From assembly GCA_900107365.1 (NCBI GenBank), contig FNPS01000001.1:372001-436000 (forward strand): a stretch of DNA of 64,000 nucleotides, written 5' to 3'. The notes under the pieces were generated by a model. It was not told where the DNA came from. It saw only the letters and a list, made by a program, of their open reading frames with translations, and searched no databases. A program made the translations under genes and the position numbers. Positions 53,063 to 63,536 of the stretch are shown here, piece after piece; the first letter of the stretch is position 1; every line of letters starts with the position of its first letter. Source of the DNA: Flavobacterium aquidurense. GTDB taxonomy: Bacteria; Bacteroidota; Bacteroidia; Flavobacteriales; Flavobacteriaceae.

Positions 53063-53743
53063 ATGGCTATGAAAAAGATATTTTTAATTCTGGTCTTAAT
53101 AGTTTTAGTTGTTTCATGCAAAAAAGTAAGAATTCGTCCCTGTCCGGATTGTTTCATTTTTTATTTTGAAAATCCGCAACCGGAAAATGATACAGAATTA
53201 GATCATTTTCCGGTAAGATTTAGAGGTTTGTACATAGATAAGGATTCATCGTTTTTGCGAATTAAAGAAGACAGAATGATATATAAATATTTTGGAACAT
53301 ATAAAATTCATAAAATTGAATTCGATTCTATTAAAGAAGAATTTACGATTATCGGGAATGAGGCTACAAATAAAACTACACACGAAAAATCAGTTATACA
53401 TATAAAAGGAGATTCAATTGAATTTAAAGAAACCTTCTTAGATACTTTCTTCAGATTGTCCTACTATAACAAATTGAAACAAATAGATGGTCAATTGGTA
53501 TTAAGTAAAAAAGATTCAATTTTTTGGACTACAGAAATTATGAGTTTAAATAATAAAACGCTCAAAATAAAAGAAATTTATTTGCCAGGTGATTTAAAAA
53601 AAATAGATTCAATTACAGAAATTAAAGGAGAAAAATTAGATTCAATGTCATATTTAATTAATCCAACAAGAAGTGAATTCAAAAAAATATTAAGAATTAA
53701 AAAGATGGGAACAGACAGTGAATATAGACGAATTTCTAAATAA
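53063..53743 (+). CDS. Lipoprotein, unknown function
   Basis: A 226-residue lipoprotein with lipobox Cys19 (IVLVVSC). Two further Cys follow soon (RPCPDCFIFYF), which could bind a metal or form a disulfide. The rest is beta-rich with repeated DSI(E/K) turns. The frame is open from 53045, overlapping the upstream stop by 16 bases, but the ATG at 53063 (or 53069) gives the proper signal peptide. No family is recognised. Confidence 0.75.
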   Translation: MAMKKIFLILVLIVLVVSCKKVRIRPCPDCFIFYFENPQPENDTELDHFPVRFRGLYIDKDSSFLRIKEDRMIYKYFGTYKIHKIEFDSIKEEFTIIGNEATNKTTHEKSVIHIKGDSIEFKETFLDTFFRLSYYNKLKQIDGQLVLSKKDSIFWTTEIMSLNNKTLKIKEIYLPGDLKKIDSITEIKGEKLDSMSYLINPTRSEFKKILRIKKMGTDSEYRRISK

Positions 53744-53808
53744 ATAACACATGGTAAAAATATAAGATTTCCTCAAAAAGCAACAATTCAAAATTTTTGA
53801 CTAATTCT

Positions 53809-53816
53809 TAAATTTG
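53809..53816 (+). promoter_or_regulatory. Putative -7 box upstream of the BrkB-like gene
   Basis: TAAATTTG matches TAnnTTTG, 24 bases before the start codon at 53840. No -33 TTG at the correct distance. Confidence 0.4.
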
Positions 53817-53839
53817 AGCGAATATCAAAAATAGAGCAA

Positions 53840-54799
53840 ATGAGAATTAAAAACATATTCGCCAAGTCTTGGTTTCTTCTAAAAAACACCTTTTTAGAAT
53901 TTAATGATGATAATGCTATTAAGCTAAGTGCGGCATTGGCTTATTATACCATATTTGCTTTACCGCCATTATTAATTATTATCATCACAATTTGTGGTTT
54001 CTTTTTTGGAGAAGAAGCTGTAACAGGAGAATTGTACGGACAAATTAATGGTTTGGTAGGCAACGGCGCTGCGAGTCAGATTCAGGAAGCTATAAAAAAC
54101 GTGCAATTATCGGGTGATAATGTTTTTGCAACCGTATTCGGAGTCGTTATGCTATTAATTGGAGCGTCTGGAGTTTTTGCTGAAATACAAAGTTCAATCA
54201 ATTTTATTTGGGGACTACGGGCAAAACCAGATAAAGGTGTTAAAAAGTTTATTCAAAATCGTTTGATGTCATTCTCAATGATTGCTTCGGTTGGATTTTT
54301 AATGTTGGTCAGTCTTTTTATAAGTACAACATTAGACTTATTGAGTTCACGCTTAAAAGTATATTTTCCGGAGAGTACCGTTTATTTATTTTATGTGGTC
54401 AATATAGTTATTGTCTTGGCGAGTATAACAACTCTTTTTGCTATTATTTTTAGAACATTGCCTGATGGAAAAATAAGATGGAAGGATGCTTTTATAGGAT
54501 CTGGCGTTACAGCAATTCTTTTTATGATTGGTAAATTTGCAATTGGTTTTTATTTAGGAAGTTCAACAGTTGCTTCAGTTTATGGTGCGGCAGGTTCTGT
54601 AATAATAATCCTGGTTTGGGTATATTATTCGGCGATAATTCTGTATTTTGGAGCAGAATTTACTAAAGTCTATGCTAAATCGTATGGAGGGAAAATTTAT
54701 CCAAACGAATATTCTGTGGAAATAGCAAAAGAGATTTATGAAATCGACGAGCCAAAAAAAGAACCAATAGAAAAAACATTACAAAAAGAGAAACCATGA
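53840..54799 (+). CDS. YihY/BrkB-family inner-membrane protein
   Basis: A 319-residue protein with about six transmembrane helices (around 32-55, 92-118, 140-165, 180-205, 215-240 and 250-275) and the family stretches KLSAALAYYTIFALPPLL and VYGAAGSVIIILVWVYYSAIILYFGAEFTKVYA. It was once taken for RNase BN, which is now known to be wrong. The function is unresolved. The C-terminal 40 residues are charged. The last four bases (ATGA) overlap the next start, so translation is coupled. Confidence 0.93.
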   Translation: MRIKNIFAKSWFLLKNTFLEFNDDNAIKLSAALAYYTIFALPPLLIIIITICGFFFGEEAVTGELYGQINGLVGNGAASQIQEAIKNVQLSGDNVFATVFGVVMLLIGASGVFAEIQSSINFIWGLRAKPDKGVKKFIQNRLMSFSMIASVGFLMLVSLFISTTLDLLSSRLKVYFPESTVYLFYVVNIVIVLASITTLFAIIFRTLPDGKIRWKDAFIGSGVTAILFMIGKFAIGFYLGSSTVASVYGAAGSVIIILVWVYYSAIILYFGAEFTKVYAKSYGGKIYPNEYSVEIAKEIYEIDEPKKEPIEKTLQKEKP

Positions 54800-55320
54800 A
54801 AATAGTAGCCTTTGGAGGAAGTAACAGTACACATTCAATCAATAAACATTTAGCCACTTACGCAGCAGGTTTATTCGAAAATGCAGAAGTTGAAGTTTTA
54901 GATTTAAATGATTTCGCAATGCCTTTATTCAGCGTTGATCTCGAAAAAGAGGTAGGTCAGCACGATTTGGCAAAAGCATTTCTTGCAAAACTTGAAAGTG
55001 CAGATATTTTAGTAGTTTCTCTGGCCGAGAATAATAATAACTATTCATCAGCTTTCAAAAATCTTTTCGATTGGAGTTCTAGAATAATCAAAGATGTTTT
55101 TCAAAAAAAGCCTATGCTATTATTGGCAACTTCACCTGGTTCAAGAGGCGGTGCTTCCGTTTTAGAAATTGGGCGTAATGCTTTACCAAGATATGGAGCT
55201 GATATAAAAGCTTCTTTTTCGTTACCGGCATTCAATGCTAATTTTGATTTAGTGCAAAATAAAATCTCAAATACTGAGTTAGATAAAGAACTAAGAGACC
55301 TTATTAAAAACTGTTTTTAA
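54796..55320 (+). CDS. NAD(P)H-dependent FMN reductase-like flavoprotein
   Basis: A 174-residue flavodoxin-fold reductase. The FMN phosphate loop is GGSNSTHSINKHLA (about 6-19), followed by the typical DIL VVSLAENNNNYSSAFKNLFDW and LLATSPGSRGG segments. Length is usual for this family (for example YieF/ChrR relatives). Substrate (quinone, FMN or azo dye) is not known. It overlaps the BrkB-like gene by 4 bases and is followed after 4 bases by the transglutaminase. Confidence 0.92.
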   Translation: MKIVAFGGSNSTHSINKHLATYAAGLFENAEVEVLDLNDFAMPLFSVDLEKEVGQHDLAKAFLAKLESADILVVSLAENNNNYSSAFKNLFDWSSRIIKDVFQKKPMLLLATSPGSRGGASVLEIGRNALPRYGADIKASFSLPAFNANFDLVQNKISNTELDKELRDLIKNCF

Positions 55321-55324
55321 TTCC

Positions 55325-56305
55325 ATGAAATCAAAAAAAAGCTACTTTCTAATCCTTTTTTTAAGTATAATTTTTCTGCAATATTCTCACGCCCAAAAAT
55401 ACAGTGCTGTGGATAAGGTTGTTCTAAAGTATCCGAAAAGCTTTGATACTACAGAAGAATTGGCGCAAAGAATCGAAAAGGATTTTAATTCAGATTATGA
55501 TAAAGCCAGGGCTATTTACAGTTGGATGGCCTTCAATATGAAATATGATTTTAATGCTTTTTTAAATCCGCCAAGAACGCAAAGCTTTTCTTATCGCAAT
55601 GAAGCAGAGAAGCAAAGAAAAATACAGGAACTGAATGATAATATGCTTCAAAAAGCATTTAAATCTCAGAAAGCAGTTTGCGAAGGGTTCACACTTTTAT
55701 ACCAGCATTTAGCTTCGTTGGTTGGTATTAAATCAGAAATTATTCGGGGAGATTCTAAGGTCAGATTGGCAGACATTGGCCAAAAAAATACTACTTCAAA
55801 CCATGCATGGAATACTATTTTAATTGATGGAAAATGGCGTTTAGTAGACGTTACCTGGGGTCAGGGATATTATGATAGTTCTAAAGGCCGAATGGTAAAA
55901 GACTTTGAGCCGTCCTATTTTGATACAGAACCCGATTATTTTTTTGCGAAACATTTTCCGGATTCAGGCTCTTATTTAGGTCATAAATTAAGTAAAGAAG
56001 ATTTTCTAAACGGACCATTAATTTATAATAAAGCAATTGCAGGAGATAATAAAGTCATAGCTCCTGAATCGGGAATTATCGAGGTCAGTAAAGGCGATAA
56101 AGTAACATTTCAGATTAAAAACATTTCAAAGTCTAGTCAGTTTTATTACCTGAATAGAAGAAATCAGGCTGTTAGAGTCGTGAATGCAAGAGAAAAAAGA
56201 GGAAGTTTAGAATTTCAAATTACATTTGATAGTTCTATAGGAGATTTTATTACATTTTTTTTGGATACCAATAGTATTGCTTCTTTCAAAGTAGTTTCGA
56301 AATAA
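55325..56305 (+). CDS. Exported transglutaminase-like protease
   Basis: A 326-residue exported protein (signal peptide 1-23, ending SHAQ) with a transglutaminase-like domain in the middle. Cys119 (AVCEGFTLLY), His160 (SNHAWN) and Asp175 (LVDVTWG) form the catalytic triad. The C-terminal part (about 225-326) is beta-rich. Such bacterial proteins are usually proteases or peptidoglycan-linked rather than cross-linkers. It is the third gene of the run starting with the BrkB-like gene. Confidence 0.9.
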   Translation: MKSKKSYFLILFLSIIFLQYSHAQKYSAVDKVVLKYPKSFDTTEELAQRIEKDFNSDYDKARAIYSWMAFNMKYDFNAFLNPPRTQSFSYRNEAEKQRKIQELNDNMLQKAFKSQKAVCEGFTLLYQHLASLVGIKSEIIRGDSKVRLADIGQKNTTSNHAWNTILIDGKWRLVDVTWGQGYYDSSKGRMVKDFEPSYFDTEPDYFFAKHFPDSGSYLGHKLSKEDFLNGPLIYNKAIAGDNKVIAPESGIIEVSKGDKVTFQIKNISKSSQFYYLNRRNQAVRVVNAREKRGSLEFQITFDSSIGDFITFFLDTNSIASFKVVSK

Positions 56306-56377
56306 ATCTTATTTACATCTTTACTAAGACAATTTTATTCTTTTGTGAAATTGACGTATATTAGCAGTTAATGAAAA

Positions 56378-57571
56378 ATGAAAGTGAACTGGCTTATGGA
56401 AACAACTTTTTTGAAATCAATCTTAGATAATGATTTCTATAAATTTACGATGCAGCATGCCGTAATCAGACTTTTTCCCAAAGCTAAAGTACGTTATGGC
56501 TTTATTAATCGAGGTAAACATATTTTTCCGCCAGGTTTTAGTGATTTACTTCGAAAATCGGTGGATGCATTAGCCGATTTACGATTAACAAAAGATGAAA
56601 AACATTACTTATCACACCACTGTCCTTATCTTGATCCTACGTATTTAGATTTTCTGCAAGGATATAGTTTTGACCCAGCTGAAGTTCATATTTCTCAGGA
56701 AGGTTCTGAAATAAAAGTGACCATTGAAGGTTTTTGGTATCGGACGATTTTATGGGAAGTACCTTTAATGGCTTTAATTTCTGAGCTTTTTTATAAATCC
56801 AATCATTTAATTCGCCTGAATGATGAAGCTATAAAAGAACTGACAAAAAACAAAATTGACAATTATAATAAACTAGGAGTTTCCGTTTTAGAATTCGGTA
56901 CAAGACGACGTCATTCTTACGATGTTCATGTCTTGGTCAACGAAACGTTAAATACTTACGGTTCTCAAAGTTTTATCGGAACAAGCAACGTGCATTTTGC
57001 TATGGTCAATAATAAACGACCTTTGGGAACGCATGCACATGAATGGTTTATGTTTCATGCTGCACAATACGGCTTTAAAATGGCGAATTCCATTAGTCTT
57101 GAACATTGGACACAAGTTTATGGCGGAGACCTCGGAATAGCTTTAACGGATACTTATACAACTGAAGTTTTCTTTAACCAATTTGATAAAAAATATTCTA
57201 AACTTTTTGACGGTGTCCGACATGATAGTGGAGATCCAGTGGAGTTTGCCCAAAAAGTGATTTCGCATTATACCAAAATGGGAATTGATCCAAAATCAAA
57301 AGTCATTGTTTTCTCCGATTCTTTAAATTATGAAAAGGTAAAAATCATTACTGATTTCTGTAAAGACAAAATTAAAATGTCTTTTGGTATCGGAACCAAT
57401 TTTACCAATGATGTTGGTCTTCCTTCTATGAATATGGTTATAAAGTTAACCGATACTAAACCTGATAATACACATTGGCAAGGTGTTGTAAAACTTTCTG
57501 ACGAAAAAAACAAAAACACGGGAACGCCCGAAATGATTGCTTTAGCAAAAGAAGTACTCGGAATCAAATAG
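56378..57571 (+). CDS. pncB: Nicotinate phosphoribosyltransferase
   Basis: A 397-residue enzyme of NAD salvage making nicotinate mononucleotide from nicotinate and PRPP with ATP hydrolysis. Family stretches are LDNDFYKFTMQHAV at the start, EFGTRRRHSYDVH in the substrate site, the phospho-His region GTHAHEWFMFHAA and the PRPP-binding VRHDSGDPVEFAQK and FSDSLN. The ATG six codons in (56396) is an alternative start. It stands alone, with no riboswitch visible upstream. Confidence 0.95.
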   Translation: MKVNWLMETTFLKSILDNDFYKFTMQHAVIRLFPKAKVRYGFINRGKHIFPPGFSDLLRKSVDALADLRLTKDEKHYLSHHCPYLDPTYLDFLQGYSFDPAEVHISQEGSEIKVTIEGFWYRTILWEVPLMALISELFYKSNHLIRLNDEAIKELTKNKIDNYNKLGVSVLEFGTRRRHSYDVHVLVNETLNTYGSQSFIGTSNVHFAMVNNKRPLGTHAHEWFMFHAAQYGFKMANSISLEHWTQVYGGDLGIALTDTYTTEVFFNQFDKKYSKLFDGVRHDSGDPVEFAQKVISHYTKMGIDPKSKVIVFSDSLNYEKVKIITDFCKDKIKMSFGIGTNFTNDVGLPSMNMVIKLTDTKPDNTHWQGVVKLSDEKNKNTGTPEMIALAKEVLGIK

Positions 57572-57732
57572 TAATTTTTTGTTTTAGAACTGATTTTTTT
57601 TAATTTTAAAGCTTGCGTTTTTTTAAAATCAATTTAAATAGAATTCAAAGCTGTTATTATTCGTAACAAAAAAAAAATACGCTTTTATTTTTTACACAGA
57701 AATGGTACATTAGCCAAAAATCCAATTCATTT

Positions 57733-59601
57733 ATGCTAGAGCAAAATCAATATAACGAAGATAATATCCGATCACTCGATTGGAAGGAACATATTCGTAT
57801 GCGTCCCGGAATGTATATCGGGAAATTGGGAGATGGATCTTCGCCGGATGACGGTATTTATATTCTTTTAAAAGAGGTTTTAGACAACTGTATCGATGAG
57901 TTCGTAATGGGCTCGGGTAAAACTATTGAAGTGACTATCAAAGACAAAACGGTTTCAGTTCGTGATTACGGGCGTGGAATTCCGTTAGGAAAAGTAGTTG
58001 ATGTAGTTTCGAAAATGAACACGGGTGGAAAGTATGACTCTAAAGCTTTCCAGAAATCAGTTGGTTTGAATGGTGTCGGAACAAAAGCAGTAAATGCTTT
58101 GTCCAATTATTTTCGTGTAGAATCAGTTCGTGATGATAAACAAAAAGCAGCTGAATTTTCCGGAGGTAACCTAGTTTTAGAAGAAGATGTAATCGAAACA
58201 ACAAAGCGAAAAGGAACAAAAGTTACTTTTACACCAGACGAAACGATCTTCAAAAACTACAAATTCCGTATGGAATATGTAATTAAAATGGTTAAAAATT
58301 ATTGTTACTTAAACAATGGTTTGACAATTATTTTCAACGGAGACAAATATATTTCTGAAAATGGTCTTCGTGATTTATTAGAAGAAACCATTAGCGAAGA
58401 AGATTTAGAATATCCAATCATTCATTTGAAAGATCATGATATCGAAATCGCTTTAACGCATAGTAAAACACAATATAGCGAGGAATATCACTCTTTTGTC
58501 AACGGTCAGAATACAACGCAGGGAGGAACACACTTAGCAGCTTACAGAGAAGCACTTGTGAAAACCATTCGTGAGTTTTACAACAAAAATTTTGAAGCAT
58601 CAGACGTCCGTAAATCGATTGTAAGTGCGATTAGTATTAAAGTTATGGAACCTGTTTTTGAGTCTCAGACCAAAACTAAACTGGGTTCAACCGATATGGG
58701 TTCTGATGATGGAACACCAGCAGTTTCAGTTCGTACCTTCGTAAATGATTTTGTGAAGAACAAACTGGATAATTATTTACATAAAAATCCTGTAACTGCA
58801 GAAGCGTTATTACGCAAAATTCTACAAGCTGAAAGAGAGCGTAAAGAATTATCAGGAATTAGAAAACTGGCAACAGATCGTGCAAAAAAAGCCAATCTGC
58901 ACAATAAAAAATTAAGAGATTGCCGTGCGCATCTTCCAGATACGAAAAACCCGAGAAACTTAGAAAGCACCCTTTTTATTACCGAGGGAGATTCGGCTTC
59001 CGGATCGATTACAAAGTCGCGTGACGTAAATACACAAGCCGTTTTCAGTTTGCGTGGTAAGCCTTTGAATTCCTACGGAATGACGAAGAAAATCGTATAT
59101 GAAAATGAAGAGTTCAATTTGCTTCAAGCCGCTTTAGATATTGAAGACGGACTAGAAAAATTAAGATACAATAATATCGTAATCGCAACCGATGCCGATG
59201 TCGATGGTATGCACATTCGTTTGTTGTTGATTACATTCTTTTTGCAATTTTTCCCGGAATTGATCAAAGAAGGGCATTTATATATTTTGCAGACACCCCT
59301 TTTCAGGGTTCGAAATAAAAAAGAAACCATTTATTGTTATTCTGAAGAAGAAAGAAGAGACGCGATCGAAAAATTAAAACCAAAACCAGAAATTACCCGA
59401 TTTAAAGGTTTGGGAGAGATTTCGCCAGATGAGTTCAAGAATTTCATTGGAGAAACGATTCGCCTTGACCCAATTATGATGGATAAAAACACATCAATTG
59501 AGCAGCTATTGTCTTTTTATATGGGAAAAAATACGCCCGATAGACAAGAGTTTATTATCAAGAATTTGAAGGTGGAGTTGGATGCGGTTGAAGAAGTATA
59601 G
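57733..59601 (+). CDS. parE: DNA topoisomerase IV subunit B
   Basis: A 622-residue ATPase subunit that decatenates daughter chromosomes with ParC. The GHKL ATPase has Glu48 and Asn52 ([10 protein letters not shown]), DYGRGIP (78-84) and GVGTKAV (114-120). The TOPRIM domain has Glu418 (EGDSASG) and Asp487/489/491 (DADVDG). The shorter length with no insert and the pairing with parC favour topoisomerase IV over gyrase. A 41-residue gene and parC follow directly. Confidence 0.95.
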   Translation: MLEQNQYNEDNIRSLDWKEHIRMRPGMYIGKLGDGSSPDDGIYILLKEVLDNCIDEFVMGSGKTIEVTIKDKTVSVRDYGRGIPLGKVVDVVSKMNTGGKYDSKAFQKSVGLNGVGTKAVNALSNYFRVESVRDDKQKAAEFSGGNLVLEEDVIETTKRKGTKVTFTPDETIFKNYKFRMEYVIKMVKNYCYLNNGLTIIFNGDKYISENGLRDLLEETISEEDLEYPIIHLKDHDIEIALTHSKTQYSEEYHSFVNGQNTTQGGTHLAAYREALVKTIREFYNKNFEASDVRKSIVSAISIKVMEPVFESQTKTKLGSTDMGSDDGTPAVSVRTFVNDFVKNKLDNYLHKNPVTAEALLRKILQAERERKELSGIRKLATDRAKKANLHNKKLRDCRAHLPDTKNPRNLESTLFITEGDSASGSITKSRDVNTQAVFSLRGKPLNSYGMTKKIVYENEEFNLLQAALDIEDGLEKLRYNNIVIATDADVDGMHIRLLLITFFLQFFPELIKEGHLYILQTPLFRVRNKKETIYCYSEEERRDAIEKLKPKPEITRFKGLGEISPDEFKNFIGETIRLDPIMMDKNTSIEQLLSFYMGKNTPDRQEFIIKNLKVELDAVEEV

Positions 59602-59606
59602 AACAG

Positions 59607-59732
59607 ATGGATAAAAAGAAATTGATTTACGCACTAATTGTATTTATATTAAGTTTTGCATTGACTTTTTTTCTTATAAAGAAATTTAAAAAAGCAAATC
59701 AAGATACAATTGAAAACGTTCAGGTTAAATAA
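59607..59732 (+). CDS. 41-residue single-span membrane peptide between parE and parC
   Basis: A small ORF (MDKKKLIYALIVFILSFAL at its start) with a Lys-rich N terminus, one hydrophobic helix (about 6-24), then a basic KKFKK and a polar tail. It begins 5 bases after the parE stop and ends 21 bases before parC, so it is inside the operon. Clean positive-inside topology supports a real membrane peptide, but function is unknown and translation is not proven. Confidence 0.55.
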   Translation: MDKKKLIYALIVFILSFALTFFLIKKFKKANQDTIENVQVK

Positions 59733-59753
59733 AATAATTCGGAATCAAAATAA

Positions 59754-62474
59754 ATGAAAGACGAAGACGACAACATAATTCCAAATAACGAAGAGAATAA
59801 TTCAGAAGAAAATTCGCTTGACGAAAATCAAGAGGGAGATGATTCTGAAGAAATTATCAACGTAGATGCTAAACATTTTGAAGGACAGCATTTTTACGAA
59901 AATCAGGAAGAAGAAGGCGAAGATGTAATTACGAAAGTAACCGGTATGTACAAAGACTGGTTTTTGGATTATGCTTCGTACGTAATTCTGGAACGTGCAG
60001 TTCCGGCGATTGAAGACGGATTCAAACCGGTTCAGCGTCGTATTATGCACTCTTTAAAAGAGTTGGATGATGGTCGTTATAATAAAGTTGCCAATGTTGT
60101 AGGTCACACCATGCAGTATCATCCACACGGAGATGCGAGTATTGGTGATGCAATGGTACAAATTGGTCAGAAAGACTTATTAATTGACTGCCAGGGAAAC
60201 TGGGGAAATATCTTAACAGGTGACGGAGCAGCAGCTTCTCGTTACATTGAAGCACGTTTGTCTAAGTTTGCTTTAGAGGTTTTATATTCACCAAAAATTA
60301 CCGATTGGGGTGTTTCTTATGATGGTCGTCGTGCAGAACCGAACAATCTTCCAGTAAAGTTTCCATTGCTTTTAGCACAGGGAGCAGAAGGTATCGCAGT
60401 TGGACTGTCAACTAAAGTTTTACCACATAATTTCAATGAATTAATTGATGCTTCGGTTAAAATTTTAAAAGGAAAACCTTTTACCTTATATCCTGATTTC
60501 ATGACACAAGGTATTGCCGATGTGTCAAATTATAATGATGGACTGCGTGGCGGACGTGTGCGTGTGCGTGCTAAAATTGCCCAGTTAGATAAAAATACAT
60601 TGGTGATAACGCAAATTCCGTTTTCGACCAATACAACGACTCTGATTGATAGTATTTTGAAAGCCAATGATAAAGGCAAAATCAAAATCAAGAAAATTGA
60701 AGACAATACCGCAGCTGATGTAGAGATTTTAATTCATCTTTTTCCGGGAGTTTCTCCAGATAAAACAATTGATGCATTATTTGCTTTTACTGCCTGCGAA
60801 ACTTCAGTAGCGCCTTTAGGTTGTGTTATCGAAGATAATAAGCCATTGTTTATCGGAGTTTCTGAAATGTTGAAAATTTCGACCCACAGAACGGTTGATT
60901 TGCTGAAACAAGAATTAGAAATTCAGTTAGAAGAATTAAAGAATAAATGGCATTTTTCTACTTTAGAAAAAATCTTCATCCGTGAAGAAATGTACATTGA
61001 GTTCAAATTGTATTCTGATAGAGAATCGCTGTATAAATATTTGTACGATCGTTTTGAGCCTTTCAAAAAATCATTCGTCAGAGAAATCAACGACGATGAT
61101 TTACAAAGACTAACTCAGATTCCGATGATTCGTATCACTCGTTTTGACTCTGATAAAGCTGATGATTTTATCGCTAAGTTAGAGGATGAAATGAAAGAAG
61201 TGCAGCATAACTTAGAGCATTTAACAGACTTCGCTATTGCTTACTTTACCAAATTAAAGGAGAAATACGGAAAAGGTCGCGAACGCCAAACAGAACTTCG
61301 TGTTTTTGATAATGTTGAAGCTACAAAAGTAGTTTTAAGGAATACAAAACTATATGTAAACCGCGAAGAAGGTTTTGTTGGAACAAGTTTGAAAAAAGAC
61401 GAATATCTTACCGATTGTTCTGATATTGATGATGTAATTGTGTTTTTACGTGATGGTAAAATGATCATTACGAAAGTCGATGCCAAGACATTTGTGGGGA
61501 AAGATATTATACATGTCGCCATTTTTGATAAGAGTGATAAACGAACGATATACAACATGATGTATCGTGACGGAAAATCAGGTCCTTCGTACATTAAACG
61601 TTTTAATGTAACAGGCGTAACGCGCGACAAACCATATGATTTAACAAATGAAACAGCAGGTTCACAAGTAGTTTATTTTTCGCATAATCCTAATGGAGAA
61701 GCTGAGGTAATTACGATTTTATTGCGCCAAGTCGGAACAATTAAGAAATTGAAATTTGATATTGATTTTGCCAAGTTGGCCATTAAAGGTCGTGCTTCCA
61801 AAGGAAATCTAGTTACCAAATATCCAATCAAGAAAATCGAATTAAAAGAAAAAGGAATTTCTACTTTATTGCCAAGAAAAGTTTGGTTTGATGATACTGT
61901 AAAACGTTTAAATGTCGATGCAAGAGGAGAGTTGCTTGGAGAATTTAAACCAAGCGATAAAATACTGATCATTAATCAAACAGGGAAATTGAAAGTTATT
62001 ATTCCTGAATTATCGACACATTTTGAGGAAGATATGATTGTGTTGGAAAAATGGAATCCGAAGAAACCAATTTCTGCAATTTACTATGACGGAGAAAAAG
62101 AGCGTTATTTCTTAAAACGTTTTCTGGTTGAAAATGAAGGGAAAGAAGAAAGCTTTATTACCGATCATCCAAATTCGCAATTAGAAATTGTTTCTACAGA
62201 TTATCGTCCGTTGGCGCAATTGGTTTTTGCGAAAGTAAAAGGAGTCCAAAAAGAAGATTTACATATAGATGTAGAAGATTTTATAGCCGTAAAAGGTTTT
62301 AAAGCCTTAGGAAATCAATTGACAGCCGATAAGTTAAAACAAGTTAACTTACTGGAGCCTTTGCCATATGAAGAACCAGTTGAAGAAATTCCGGAGAAAC
62401 CTGAATTACCAGAAGATGATTCGGTGGAGACGGAATTAGATGATGATGGCCAAATAGGTTTGGTTTTAGAATAA
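59754..62474 (+). CDS. parC: DNA topoisomerase IV subunit A
   Basis: A 906-residue DNA-cleaving subunit. The acidic leader (1-50, many Asp/Glu) is unusual beside E. coli ParC. The winged-helix and tower core follow, with GFKPVQRRIMHSL, VVGHTMQYHPHGDASIGDAMV and the active-site Tyr164 in SRYIEARLS. The Arg before it, Ile of QxxIxxL-type strand and the C-terminal beta-pinwheel region (about 560-870, repeated KR(F/L)xV strands) complete the architecture. The C terminus is acidic again. A terminator follows. Confidence 0.95.
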   Translation: MKDEDDNIIPNNEENNSEENSLDENQEGDDSEEIINVDAKHFEGQHFYENQEEEGEDVITKVTGMYKDWFLDYASYVILERAVPAIEDGFKPVQRRIMHSLKELDDGRYNKVANVVGHTMQYHPHGDASIGDAMVQIGQKDLLIDCQGNWGNILTGDGAAASRYIEARLSKFALEVLYSPKITDWGVSYDGRRAEPNNLPVKFPLLLAQGAEGIAVGLSTKVLPHNFNELIDASVKILKGKPFTLYPDFMTQGIADVSNYNDGLRGGRVRVRAKIAQLDKNTLVITQIPFSTNTTTLIDSILKANDKGKIKIKKIEDNTAADVEILIHLFPGVSPDKTIDALFAFTACETSVAPLGCVIEDNKPLFIGVSEMLKISTHRTVDLLKQELEIQLEELKNKWHFSTLEKIFIREEMYIEFKLYSDRESLYKYLYDRFEPFKKSFVREINDDDLQRLTQIPMIRITRFDSDKADDFIAKLEDEMKEVQHNLEHLTDFAIAYFTKLKEKYGKGRERQTELRVFDNVEATKVVLRNTKLYVNREEGFVGTSLKKDEYLTDCSDIDDVIVFLRDGKMIITKVDAKTFVGKDIIHVAIFDKSDKRTIYNMMYRDGKSGPSYIKRFNVTGVTRDKPYDLTNETAGSQVVYFSHNPNGEAEVITILLRQVGTIKKLKFDIDFAKLAIKGRASKGNLVTKYPIKKIELKEKGISTLLPRKVWFDDTVKRLNVDARGELLGEFKPSDKILIINQTGKLKVIIPELSTHFEEDMIVLEKWNPKKPISAIYYDGEKERYFLKRFLVENEGKEESFITDHPNSQLEIVSTDYRPLAQLVFAKVKGVQKEDLHIDVEDFIAVKGFKALGNQLTADKLKQVNLLEPLPYEEPVEEIPEKPELPEDDSVETELDDDGQIGLVLE

Positions 62475-62481
62475 CAAACGA

Positions 62482-62515
62482 AAAACGCTAAGAGAATTTC
62501 TTAGCGTTTTTTTAT
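62482..62515 (+). terminator. Terminator of the parE-parC operon
   Basis: AAAACGCTAAGA (62482-62493) pairs with TCTTAGCGTTTT (62499-62510), with a T run after it. Confidence 0.85.
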
Positions 62516-62636
62516 GTATTTTTTCGGCCCGAAAATTTATTTTAAAAAAGCTTATTATGATACTTTTAAGATTTATATAGACATATTTTTTTTGTTAAAT
62601 TATGGTGATTTGTTTTTTAATTTAAAAATCAAAACC

Positions 62637-63413
62637 ATGAAAAAATTGCTTTATTTATTTGCCGCTAGTTTATTAGTATTTACCTCTTGTTCAAAAGATG
62701 ATAATGATTCATCTAATTCAACTTCTTCAATTTTACCTAAAAAAGTAACAACTACATATAGTGGAGGGGATTCTGATGTCCAAAATATTGTATATAATGG
62801 GAATAAAATAGTTACTAGTACCGACCAAGACGGCTATGTAATTAAGTACACTTATACAGGAGAATTCATTACAAAAGTAGAGGAGTTCGATAAAGATGGA
62901 AAACTTGATAAAACTACTGATTATACATATTTAAATGGAAAGTTAAATACAAGTGTTGAAAAAAGTGCAGATCCAACTGCTACTTATTACTACGAAACTA
63001 AATTTATGCATAATGCAGACGGCACTGTTTTTTATGAAAACTTTAGAGGGCTTATTTTAACTGGTGTTGAGCAGGAGTATGGAGCTACTGGAAAATATAC
63101 ATTTAAAGATCAAAATTTAGTAAAACTTGAAGTATCATATTATGGTAATGAATATTCTTATGTGTATGAATATGATACCAAAAATAATCCACTTAAAAAT
63201 GTTTTAGGTTATAATCTATTACTAGAAGATGAGAATGCATCCGTTAATAATGTACTAAAGGAAACCTCTACTTCAGGATCTGGAGCTAAAATTAGTACAT
63301 CGACAACGACTTATTCTTATAAATATGATGCAAACAATTATCCAACAGAAACTGTAAAAAGTTATCCAAGCGGAACTTCAGTTGCGACGCAAACTACTCA
63401 AATTGTTTATTAA
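62637..63413 (+). CDS. Lipoprotein with YD-type repeats, unknown function
   Basis: A 258-residue lipoprotein with lipobox Cys18 (LVFTSCSKDD) and a Ser/Asp-rich linker. The body contains repeated short strands of the type (K)YTYxG/YxYDxxNxPL: IKYTYTGEFITKVEEFDKDGKL, TDYTYLNGKL, YVYEYDTKNNPLKNV and YKYDANNYPTETV. This resembles the RHS/YD or DUF4595-type sugar-binding repeats. The longer reading frame from 62514 is rejected because it lacks a signal at its start. No enzyme motif. Followed by a terminator. Confidence 0.8.
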   Translation: MKKLLYLFAASLLVFTSCSKDDNDSSNSTSSILPKKVTTTYSGGDSDVQNIVYNGNKIVTSTDQDGYVIKYTYTGEFITKVEEFDKDGKLDKTTDYTYLNGKLNTSVEKSADPTATYYYETKFMHNADGTVFYENFRGLILTGVEQEYGATGKYTFKDQNLVKLEVSYYGNEYSYVYEYDTKNNPLKNVLGYNLLLEDENASVNNVLKETSTSGSGAKISTSTTTYSYKYDANNYPTETVKSYPSGTSVATQTTQIVY

Positions 63414-63428
63414 TATTTAAATATTAAC

Positions 63429-63478
63429 AAAAGCCAAACACTTCGTCAATTAGAATTTGATGTGTTTGGCTTTTTTCT
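63429..63478 (+). terminator. Terminator of the YD-repeat lipoprotein
   Basis: AAAAGCCAAACAC (63429-63441) pairs with GTGTTTGGCTTTT (63462-63474), followed by Ts. Confidence 0.8.
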
Positions 63479-63536
63479 TAAAATAATTCCACCCACATTT
63501 CTTCTGCTTTTTTTTGGAAGACAAATAATAACATGA

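Noticed and set aside
62514..62636. N-terminal extension of the YD-repeat lipoprotein
   Set aside because: The extension overlaps the parC terminator and would bury the lipobox 40 residues inside the protein.
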